Assembly: GCF_946478835.1 (NCBI RefSeq)
Contig: NZ_CAMLDV010000056.1
Coordinates: 1-20,322 of the forward strand
DNA from: an uncultured Bdellovibrio sp.
GTDB taxonomy: Bacteria; Bdellovibrionota; Bdellovibrionia; Bdellovibrionales; Bdellovibrionaceae
DNA: 20,322 nt
Direction of reading: 5' to 3'
Made by a program: the position numbers and the translations under genes. Positions 14,283 to 20,322 of the stretch are shown piece by piece. Each line of letters opens with the position of its first letter. The stretch's first letter is position 1. Below the pieces are notes generated by a model. The model saw only the letters and a program-made list of their open reading frames with translations, was not told the origin of the DNA and did not search any database.

Positions 14283-15284
14283 ATGTTGAAGAATATCATT
14301 CTGTCTTTATCTTTTGTGATGGGTGCTTCTGCGGCCCATGCCCAAGTCCCAGTTATTAAGATTGATGGCTCCAGCACTGTGTTTCCAATCACGGAAGCCA
14401 TGGCTGAAGAGTTTCAAACAGCACAAAAAGGAAAAGTTCGCGTGACGGTAGGTATCTCTGGCACGGGCGGTGGCTTTAAAAAGTTCTGCCGTGGTGAAAC
14501 AGATGTTCAAGATGCTTCTCGTCCTATTCAAACTTCTGAAATGGAAGCCTGCCGTGCAGCCGGTGTGAAATACATCGAAATTCCTATCGCTTATGATGCG
14601 ACAGCGGTTGTTGTAAATCCAAAGAACACATGGATTAAATCTCTTTCCGTGGCAGAACTTAAGAAGATGTGGGAACCAGGTGCTCAAGGGAAAATCGCTA
14701 AGTGGAGCGACGTGAACCCAGCTTGGCCAAAACAAAACTTGAAACTTTACGGTGCAGGTTCTGACTCAGGAACTTTTGACTACTTCACTGAAGCAATCGT
14801 TGGTAAAGCGAAGTCTTCTCGCGGTGACTACACGGCAAGTGAAGATGACAACACCCTTATAACAGGCGTTGCTAATGATCAGTACGCATTGGGTTACGTT
14901 CCTCTTGCTTACTACGAAGAGAATAAAGCGAAGCTTAAAGTTGTAGCTATTGTTGGCGGTGACAAAGCTCCTAAAAAGAACGAGGCCGTTCTTCCTTCTC
15001 GTGAGACGGTTGAAAAAGGCACTTACTTCCCATTGTCTCGTCCGATCTTTATTTATGTAAGCGAAGCGGCATTGAAAAAAGCGGAAGTGAAGGACTTCGT
15101 TAACTTTTACTTGAGCCATTCTGCGGCCGTTGTTCCGCAAGTAAAATATGTCGCTTTACCAGCAAAAGCTTACGAAACAGGCAAAGAACACGTTAAAAAA
15201 GGCAAGTTGGGAACTGTTTTCGGGGGGCACTCTGAAGTAGGTCTTAAAATTGATGAGTTGATGAAACGTGAAGGTTCGTTGTAG
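14283..15284 (+). CDS. pstS: Periplasmic phosphate-binding protein PstS
   Basis: The 333-residue protein has a signal peptide cut after AHA (residue 20). It shows the phosphate-binding signatures of Pst[10 protein letters not shown] (29-37), [11 protein letters not shown] (59-69) and [10 protein letters not shown] in the middle. It captures inorganic phosphate in the periplasm and delivers it to PstCA. GAGGAG at 14272-14277 is a strong ribosome site before ATG 14283. It is the first gene of the operon and lies 9 bases before pstC. No lipobox, so it is soluble rather than lipid-anchored. Very confident. Confidence 0.96.
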   Translation: MLKNIILSLSFVMGASAAHAQVPVIKIDGSSTVFPITEAMAEEFQTAQKGKVRVTVGISGTGGGFKKFCRGETDVQDASRPIQTSEMEACRAAGVKYIEIPIAYDATAVVVNPKNTWIKSLSVAELKKMWEPGAQGKIAKWSDVNPAWPKQNLKLYGAGSDSGTFDYFTEAIVGKAKSSRGDYTASEDDNTLITGVANDQYALGYVPLAYYEENKAKLKVVAIVGGDKAPKKNEAVLPSRETVEKGTYFPLSRPIFIYVSEAALKKAEVKDFVNFYLSHSAAVVPQVKYVALPAKAYETGKEHVKKGKLGTVFGGHSEVGLKIDELMKREGSL

Positions 15285-15293
15285 TTTATCCCT

Positions 15294-16232
15294 GTGAGTA
15301 AAAGTCAACTCAAAAAACTATCTGAATTTACATCCGCCGACCACCCGGTCCGGCGGATGCGTCGTTTAAGGGAACGCGCCATTGAAACGGTGCTTTTCTT
15401 GGCGGCAGCTTCTTCTGTTCTTGTGACAGCCGGAATCGTCGGAATTCTGGTTGTGGAAAGCATTCCTTTTTTTAGTCACGTGTCCTTGAAAGATTTTTTG
15501 ACCGACACAGAGTGGACACCTCTTTTTGAAAATGCCCACTACGGAATTCTGCCTCTTTTGTGTGGGACCTTCTTATCAACAGTGATTGCTTTGTCGGTCG
15601 CGATTCCGCTTGGAACTGTGGCGGCGGCTTTTTTAAGTGAGTACATCCGTCCTTCCTTGCGTGAAGTTTTAAAACCTCTTCTTGAGTTACTAGCGGCTGT
15701 TCCCACTGTTGTTTACGGTTATTTTGCGTTGTTATTTGTAACTCCGCTTTTGCAAAAGTTAATTCCATCGTTAGGGGGATTTAACGTTTTAAGTGCGGGG
15801 ATCGTGATTGGAATCATGATCGTTCCTTATGTGAGCAGTCTTAGTGAAGATGCTATGCGCTCAGTGCCTGGACATTTACGTGAGGCTTCGTTTGCTGTGG
15901 GCGCTTCTCGTATGCAGACGGCTTTTCGTGTTGTGATCCCGGCAGCCTTCTCGGGTATTTCTTCCGCGTATATTTTAGGTATTTCTCGGGCTCTAGGTGA
16001 AACCATGGTTGTGGCGATTGCAGCCGGTATGCAACCGAATCTGACTTTGAATCCAACAGAACCTGCGGCAACGATCACAGCGTTTATCGTGCAAGTGAGT
16101 TTAGGGGATTTGCCTCACGGCTCGATTGGTTATCAGTCTATCTACGTCGCGGGCTTAAGCCTTTTGGTATTAACTTTATGCTTTAACGTGATCGGTCTTT
16201 GGCTTCGTAAGAAGTTTCAGGAGAAAGAGTGA
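15294..16232 (+). CDS. pstC: Phosphate ABC transporter permease PstC
   Basis: The 312-residue protein has a basic cytosolic N-terminus and about six membrane segments. The ABC coupling loop is REASFAVGASRMQTAFRVVI (196-215), which contacts PstB. It pairs with PstA to form the inner-membrane channel for phosphate. The start is GTG 15294, 9 bases after pstS; no strong ribosome site is seen, so it may rely on ribosomes arriving from pstS. A 1-base stop-start overlap (TGATG) joins it to pstA. Confidence 0.94.
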   Translation: MSKSQLKKLSEFTSADHPVRRMRRLRERAIETVLFLAAASSVLVTAGIVGILVVESIPFFSHVSLKDFLTDTEWTPLFENAHYGILPLLCGTFLSTVIALSVAIPLGTVAAAFLSEYIRPSLREVLKPLLELLAAVPTVVYGYFALLFVTPLLQKLIPSLGGFNVLSAGIVIGIMIVPYVSSLSEDAMRSVPGHLREASFAVGASRMQTAFRVVIPAAFSGISSAYILGISRALGETMVVAIAAGMQPNLTLNPTEPAATITAFIVQVSLGDLPHGSIGYQSIYVAGLSLLVLTLCFNVIGLWLRKKFQEKE

Positions 16233-17191
16233 TGGAATTGTCACAGTCTCAGCAAATTTCAAAATCAAGTGCGATCGAGGCAAAAGAAGATATTTTGAGC
16301 AATATCAAACGTCGTCAGATGTGGGATTTTATCTTTGCCGTCTTGGGATTGATGTCTTTGCTTTTTGCTTTGGTCACGCTTCTGACATTAATTATTGATT
16401 TGGCAATCACAGGTGTGCCTCGTATTAATTTTGAGTTCTTCACTAATTTCCCGTCGCGATTTGCGGAAAGAGCGGGGATTTTGTCAGCGTGGGTGGGATC
16501 GTTCTGCATTATGCTCACGACGGCTTTTTGTGCGATTCCTTTGGGCGTTGCTGCCGGTGTTTATCTTGAAGAGTACTCCAAGAAAAATTGGGTTTCGCAA
16601 TTGATTGAACTTAACATCATCAATCTTGCGGGGATTCCTTCGATCACTTATGGCCTTATGGCTTTGGGGCTCTTTGTTTATAAGTTAAAGCTGGGACAAA
16701 GTATTTTGACGGCGGGTTTGACTTTAGGGCTTCTGGTTTTGCCGATTATTATCGTGACCACTCGTGAAGCGATTCGCTCTATTCCCAACACGATCCGTGA
16801 AGCAAGTTACGCGATGGGGGCAAGTAAGTGGCAAACCATTCGCTATCATATTCTGCCGTACTCTTCCGGTGGTATTCTCACGGGTGTGATTATTTCTTTG
16901 TCTCGTGCCATTGGTGAAACGGCTCCGTTGATCACGATCGGAGCTTTGACGTTCATCGCGTTTTTACCGACTCCTCCTGTAGAGGGGCATTTTCCGTTTG
17001 TTAATTTTAAATGGCTCATGGATCCGTTTACCGTGATGCCGATTCAGATGTTTAACTGGTTGTCGCGTCCTCAGCCTGAGTTTCACGTGAATGCAGCGGC
17101 GACTGGGGTCATTCTTTTGTTGATGACTTTGATTATGAACGGAGGAGCTATTTATTTGCGCCTTCGCTTCCGTAAAAAGATGAAGTGGTAA
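16232..17191 (+). CDS. pstA: Phosphate ABC transporter permease PstA
   Basis: The 319-residue protein has a charged N-terminus of about 30 residues and six membrane segments, with the coupling loop [20 protein letters not shown] (189-208). It is the second half of the phosphate channel. ATG 16232 overlaps the TGA of pstC by one base and has AGGAG at 16219-16223, 8 bases upstream; a GTG three bases earlier is possible. It overlaps pstB by one base. Confidence 0.94.
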   Translation: MELSQSQQISKSSAIEAKEDILSNIKRRQMWDFIFAVLGLMSLLFALVTLLTLIIDLAITGVPRINFEFFTNFPSRFAERAGILSAWVGSFCIMLTTAFCAIPLGVAAGVYLEEYSKKNWVSQLIELNIINLAGIPSITYGLMALGLFVYKLKLGQSILTAGLTLGLLVLPIIIVTTREAIRSIPNTIREASYAMGASKWQTIRYHILPYSSGGILTGVIISLSRAIGETAPLITIGALTFIAFLPTPPVEGHFPFVNFKWLMDPFTVMPIQMFNWLSRPQPEFHVNAAATGVILLLMTLIMNGGAIYLRLRFRKKMKW

Positions 17192-17964
17192 TGACTATGG
17201 AACTACAGCTTCGTGCCGAAGTTAAAAATTTGCTTTTCTCTTACGGGGATAAAAAAGTCCTAAATGGCGTAACATTGCCGGTTTACGAAAATCGCGTGAC
17301 GGCTTTGATTGGACCTTCGGGGTGTGGAAAGACGACGTTGCTTCGTTGTTTTAACCGCATGCATGATCTTTATCCGAATGCGAACTACCAAGGAGAGATT
17401 CTTCTTCACCCGGATCGTCGTAATATCCTGGGTAAAGAAATTGATCCAATGGAAGTACGCATGCGTATCGGAATGGTTTTCCAAAAACCAAACCCCTTTC
17501 CAAAAAGTATTTACGAAAACGTCGCTTACGGACTCAAAGTTCGCGGTGTGAAAAAGAAAAGCTTTATCGAAGAACGTGTTGAGCGTTCTTTGCAACAGGC
17601 CAGTCTTTGGAATGAAGTGAAGGATCGTTTGAATTCTTCAGCGACAGCGTTGTCAGGTGGGCAGCAACAGCGCCTTTGTATTGCACGTGCTTTAGCGACG
17701 GAACCGGAGATTTTGTTGTTGGATGAACCGACATCAGCTCTTGATCCGATTTCCACTCGTCATATTGAAGAATTGATTCAAGAACTTCGTAAAGAAGTGA
17801 CGATTGCGATTGTCACACACAGTCTGCATCAAGCAGCCCGCGTTTCTGATTTCACAGCGTTTATGTATTTGGGTGATTTGATTGAATTTGGCGCCAGCGA
17901 CCAAGTCTTTACAAACCCTAAAGACCCGCGCACAGAAAACTACATCACAGGCCGCTTCGGATAG
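17191..17964 (+). CDS. pstB: Phosphate ABC transporter ATPase PstB
   Basis: The 257-residue ATPase carries Walker [10 protein letters not shown] (41-49), Q-loop FQKPNPFP (97-104), signature LSGGQQQ (154-160), Walker B ILLLDEP (174-180), D-loop SALD and switch His210. The inserted stretch [18 protein letters not shown] is typical of PstB. It drives phosphate import through PstCA by ATP hydrolysis in the cytosol. ATG 17191 overlaps the pstA stop (TAATG); ATG 17197 is an alternative. It is the last gene of the operon; phoU, the usual next gene, is absent here. Confidence 0.96.
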   Translation: MTMELQLRAEVKNLLFSYGDKKVLNGVTLPVYENRVTALIGPSGCGKTTLLRCFNRMHDLYPNANYQGEILLHPDRRNILGKEIDPMEVRMRIGMVFQKPNPFPKSIYENVAYGLKVRGVKKKSFIEERVERSLQQASLWNEVKDRLNSSATALSGGQQQRLCIARALATEPEILLLDEPTSALDPISTRHIEELIQELRKEVTIAIVTHSLHQAARVSDFTAFMYLGDLIEFGASDQVFTNPKDPRTENYITGRFG

Positions 17965-17984
17965 AAGGTACGCCGTACCTTTTT
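17965..17984 (+). terminator. Rho-independent terminator of the pst operon
   Basis: aaggtac (17965-17971) and gtacctt (17975-17981) enclose gcc and are followed by ttt, right after the pstB stop. The stem is short but well placed. Confidence 0.65.
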
Positions 17985-18000
17985 GAAACGCGCCAGGCCG

Positions 18001-18024
18001 TGATAGTATCATTTGATACTATCA
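18001..18024. repeat. Perfect inverted repeat with 10-bp arms, second hairpin after pstB
   Basis: tgatagtatc (18001-18010) and gatactatca (18015-18024) surround attt; the plus strand continues tttgtgtt. It could be a back-up terminator for the pst operon. Each arm is itself a near palindrome (gata-N-tatc), more like an operator than a typical terminator stem. It lies between convergent genes, which favours termination. Confidence 0.55.
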
Positions 18025-18040
18025 TTTGTGTTGAATATCC

Positions 18041-18988
18041 CTAGAGAATAAATCTTAAAGTGACTTTGCCATAAAAGGCATTGCCGATATCGACGGGATT
18101 CTTGGGATCCGTTGTGTAGTTTTCATCGACAAAGAAAGCACGATCAAATGCGTGACCTGCTTCCAACTCTGCAAAAACGGATTTTGAAAGAGGAGACTTG
18201 ATGCCTAAGAAAACTTTTTTCTCGTCGTAAAACAGACGGTCGTTGCGGTTGGCTCTGCCGTACAAATAATAAGTCACTTGTGAGAAGTCGAGTCCCGTAT
18301 AAATACGAGCGTATTCGTTGAGCTTGTAATTGATGGAGCCTTTGAAAACCCACGGAACCAGCGTGAAAATTTCAAGGCCCCATTTTTCAGCGTAGTCCCA
18401 GTTTACTGAAGCGAAAGGAACGCCGAAAACGCCGCGAAAAGTTTTTGAAGGTGCATAGAAGTAAGCAAAACCCGGAAGGGGAATTTCATTTAAGATCGGG
18501 CGATTGTTTGAATAGTCTACGAGCAAAAGCCAGCGACTGGTTTCGTCGCTAGGGTAAGAATAAAATGCCGTGATCCCCAATGTGGTGACCGTGGAATCTT
18601 CAAACGGTTTGTCACTGGCAGATCCATAGCGGGCAGAGACAGACCAAAGACGTTGTTCGTCTAAAGCCTTCGTATAACCAAGCCCCACTTGCATGTCATA
18701 GAGTTCTGAAAAATTATTTTGCGCGGGGCGAATCGAAAGTTGCGATCCGCTTAGCGAGAACGACACAGCTTCATTATCGGTTTTATAAACGGGCGCAATA
18801 AAGTTCATTGACTGATAAGAAGTTGAAGCGCGCTCTTGAGGAAAATCTGACTTATCGTGAAAAAGTCCTGAGTAGCTGAGCATCACCTTTTGCATCTTTG
18901 GCGGCGTCAGTCCTGAAGTCAGTTCAAAAGCGTGAGAGGAAAGTGCGAAAAAGAAAACGGCAAAAAATATCTGAGAGGCTTTTGTCAT
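18041..18988 (-). CDS. Predicted outer-membrane beta-barrel protein
   Basis: The 315-residue product has a signal peptide ending SHA (residue 20) and then many alternating polar/aromatic strands, such as WLLLVDYSNNRP, WGLEIFTLVPWVF and YARIYTGLDFSQVTYYLYG. It ends in a strand GKVTLRFIL. This pattern fits an outer-membrane barrel of unknown role (DUF6268-like, by recall); the conserved-looking NRPILNEIPLPGFAY is central. No enzymatic motif is seen. It lies 63 bases downstream of the zinc-ribbon gene on the same strand. Localisation is well supported, function unknown. Confidence 0.78.
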   Translation of the reverse strand: MTKASQIFFAVFFFALSSHAFELTSGLTPPKMQKVMLSYSGLFHDKSDFPQERASTSYQSMNFIAPVYKTDNEAVSFSLSGSQLSIRPAQNNFSELYDMQVGLGYTKALDEQRLWSVSARYGSASDKPFEDSTVTTLGITAFYSYPSDETSRWLLLVDYSNNRPILNEIPLPGFAYFYAPSKTFRGVFGVPFASVNWDYAEKWGLEIFTLVPWVFKGSINYKLNEYARIYTGLDFSQVTYYLYGRANRNDRLFYDEKKVFLGIKSPLSKSVFAELEAGHAFDRAFFVDENYTTDPKNPVDIGNAFYGKVTLRFIL

Positions 18989-19051
18989 ACGCTTTTCAGC
19001 ATAGAAGCCTCTTTGACGCCTTACAAGTCGTAATATTGTTCGGGGTGGGAA

Positions 19052-19435
19052 CTATACGCGTTCAATGCGCACTACGCGAGCGCAGTTTTGGCAGATCTCG
19101 GTGATCGGCCATTGAAGTTCAGCGGATTTTACCTTCACTTCGGTTTGGCAGTGCGGGCAGCGTGTTTCGCCGCTTAAAACTCGGCCTTCGCTTTTATAAG
19201 TTCGGCGCGCAAAGAAAAGACCCAAGAAAAAGAAAAGAGGAACCGTCACAAAATGGAAAACCGGAATCAGGACTGAAACCAGAGCGATCCCCCAGAACAG
19301 AGCGAGTTTCTTAAGAGCTTGCGACATTCGTTCAGGCGGAGAGAAGTGTTTGATATAAACAAAACCGTCAGTGCGACGTTCGTCACCTACGTTGCCTTGA
19401 ATTAAAACTTTTTCCCCTTGTGCAGTGGCATCCAT
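19052..19435 (-). CDS. Small membrane protein with C-terminal zinc ribbon
   Basis: The 127-residue protein has two adjoining hydrophobic segments (about 42-77) forming a hairpin in the inner membrane, then CPHC and CQNC pairs about 20 residues apart, which should bind one zinc ion. Its soluble N-terminus has KVLIQGNVGDERRTDGFVYI. I know no named family. GGGAG at 19442-19446 is the ribosome site. It may be cotranscribed with the beta-barrel gene downstream. Confidence 0.75.
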   Translation of the reverse strand: MDATAQGEKVLIQGNVGDERRTDGFVYIKHFSPPERMSQALKKLALFWGIALVSVLIPVFHFVTVPLFFFLGLFFARRTYKSEGRVLSGETRCPHCQTEVKVKSAELQWPITEICQNCARVVRIERV

Positions 19436-19514
19436 CTTGGGCTCCCTTTTGTGAGCATATTGAAAGTGCCGTGTGGGCGGGTCAAGACACGGCGTTTCGA
19501 TGCGGGGAGTTATT

Positions 19515-19562
19515 GTGAGTAAAAAACGTAGCAGAGTCAGCGCTACGCCGTTAGGCTTTTAG
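19515..19562 (+). CDS. Possible 15-codon basic leader ORF
   Basis: GTG at 19515 follows GGGGAG (19504-19509) by 5 bases and encodes MSKKRSRVSATPLGF, stopping two bases before the next ATG. The spacing suggests a leader or small protein whose translation is coupled to the downstream gene. No homologue is known to me; the length is easily reached by chance. Confidence 0.25.
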   Translation: MSKKRSRVSATPLGF

Positions 19563-19564
19563 TT

Positions 19565-19873
19565 ATGAAAGCACTTCACTCTGACAAATATTTTATTCGT
19601 GAATCTCTGTTCAATCTTGTTGAGCTGTCTTTGCTCGCTCGTCTTTATGAAGAACATTGCATTCCATCTGCAAGCAGTGGAGTTTTGAATCAAGCTTCTC
19701 TTGCGCAAACTTTGCTTAAAATGAAAGCAACTGAAGGCAAAGGTGTGCTTCGTGTGGCTATTTACGAAACAGATCCCATTGGTTTTTATTGGAAGTTTGA
19801 AGATCAAGTGCTGGCTCATTGGGTTCACCCAGAACACTGTGGACAAGGTGTTGAGCAAGGTCTTTTAGGTTAG
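19565..19873 (+). CDS. Short GNAT-like protein, perhaps a fragment
   Basis: The 102-residue product ends in HWVHPEHCGQGVEQGLLG, which resembles the acetyl-CoA loop (V-x-P-x-x-x-G-x-G) of GNAT acetyltransferases. The frame stops right after it, so the C-terminal half of the fold is missing. It may be a decayed gene or a small adaptor. Translation of the next gene starts 3 bases after its stop, with AGGT at 19867-19870 as ribosome site, so it is kept in an active transcript. The two may form an operon for sugar or surface-polymer modification, by inference only. Confidence 0.6.
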   Translation: MKALHSDKYFIRESLFNLVELSLLARLYEEHCIPSASSGVLNQASLAQTLLKMKATEGKGVLRVAIYETDPIGFYWKFEDQVLAHWVHPEHCGQGVEQGLLG

Positions 19874-19876
19874 TTT

Positions 19877-20322
19877 ATGAACGGAAATACCGCGTCTTCA
19901 TTCTGGCAAGGCAAGCGGGTTTTTATCACTTATCCAACAAGTTTTTTAGGCGCGTGGACAGCTCTTGCATTAGAGCATTTAGGCGCGCAAGTTTTCGGAT
20001 TTTCGGAAACAGCGGGGAAAACCCCAAATCTTTTTGATCTTACAAATTTAGCTCAGCGTATTTCGATGACATATGGGGATCTTCGCAATGAAGATGCTTT
20101 TCGTCAGGTTTTGCAATTTGCGCAAGCAGATATCGTTTTACATCTTGGAGAAACGGGTCTCTTAACGGAAGCGGAGAAAAAGCCTCTTGAGATCTTTTCG
20201 AAATCTGTTTTAGGTACTGCGACTTTGATGGAGCTTTTGCGAGAGACAGCTTCGGTGCGCTCGGTGGTTGTTGTTAGCTCTGATAAAGTTTATTCACGCG
20301 CTACCGATAACAAAGCTTTGTC
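19877..20322 (+). CDS. CDP-glucose 4,6-dehydratase-like SDR protein, 3' end outside window
   Basis: The visible 148 residues match extended short-chain dehydrogenases of the RfbG type: GKRVFITYPTSFLGAW at the N-terminus, SMTYGDLRNEDAF, ADIVLHLGE, KSVLGTATLMELLRE and VVVVSSDKVYS. The usual dinucleotide motif GHTGFKG reads YPTSFLG here, so two of three glycines are lost, and HLAA is HLGE. NAD binding may therefore be weak or absent. The catalytic YxxxK lies beyond the window. RfbG makes CDP-4-keto-6-deoxyglucose for surface sugars. Whether this copy is an enzyme or a non-catalytic relative is open. Confidence 0.75.
   Translation, partial: MNGNTASSFWQGKRVFITYPTSFLGAWTALALEHLGAQVFGFSETAGKTPNLFDLTNLAQRISMTYGDLRNEDAFRQVLQFAQADIVLHLGETGLLTEAEKKPLEIFSKSVLGTATLMELLRETASVRSVVVVSSDKVYSRATDNKAL

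Noticed and set aside
19468..19493. gccgtgt/acacggc inverted repeat between divergent genes
   Set aside because: Seven pairs with a 12-base loop and no T-run or repeat elsewhere; could be chance.

Overview
The window looks like chromosomal sequence from a Gram-negative predatory-type bacterium of the Bdellovibrio lineage (Bdellovibrionota). This is inferred from the mixture of genes, not proved. Gram-negative character is shown by a lipoprotein, a predicted outer-membrane beta-barrel and a periplasmic cis/trans fatty-acid isomerase. Base composition is moderate, genes are packed on both strands, and neighbouring genes often overlap tail to tail. No transposase, integrase, rRNA or CRISPR array was found.

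Layout. 1-492 is the end of a MerR-type regulator. It is followed by two leftward genes, a 648-residue lipoprotein with a cysteine cluster and a Nudix hydrolase. A tRNA-Pro(GGG) lies at 3070-3146, then a secreted polysaccharide deacetylase and a GNAT acetyltransferase. 4689-4940 is a non-coding control region with a 9-bp-arm hairpin and three palindromic 18-bp operators spaced exactly 33 bp apart. These operators serve a 'mobile mystery' pair: an HTH protein A and, overlapping it by 44 bp, a Fic-domain protein B. A tyrosine/lipid phosphatase and an HD-GYP protein follow. A small acidic protein and a large haem-containing cis/trans isomerase (Cti) diverge from each other at about 8.4 kb. A histidine-phosphatase family protein, an EI24/CysZ-type membrane protein, a Fur-family regulator and a two-PAS histidine kinase fill 10.8-14.2 kb.

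From 14.3 to 18.0 kb runs a compact high-affinity phosphate import operon, pstS-pstC-pstA-pstB. It ends at a hairpin and lacks phoU. Beyond it are a leftward predicted outer-membrane beta-barrel gene and a zinc-ribbon membrane protein. A short GNAT-like protein and the start of a CDP-glucose 4,6-dehydratase-like protein then run rightward off the window edge, probably the beginning of a surface-polysaccharide cluster.

Working together: the Pst genes form one ABC importer. The divergent PAS kinase could sense a related signal, but no response regulator is adjacent. The HTH/Fic pair is the best candidate for an under-described system, because its promoter region is highly organised and its Fic motif is altered. 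There is no gene-free stretch over 300 bases; the longest gap, 4689-4940, is described as regulatory features.
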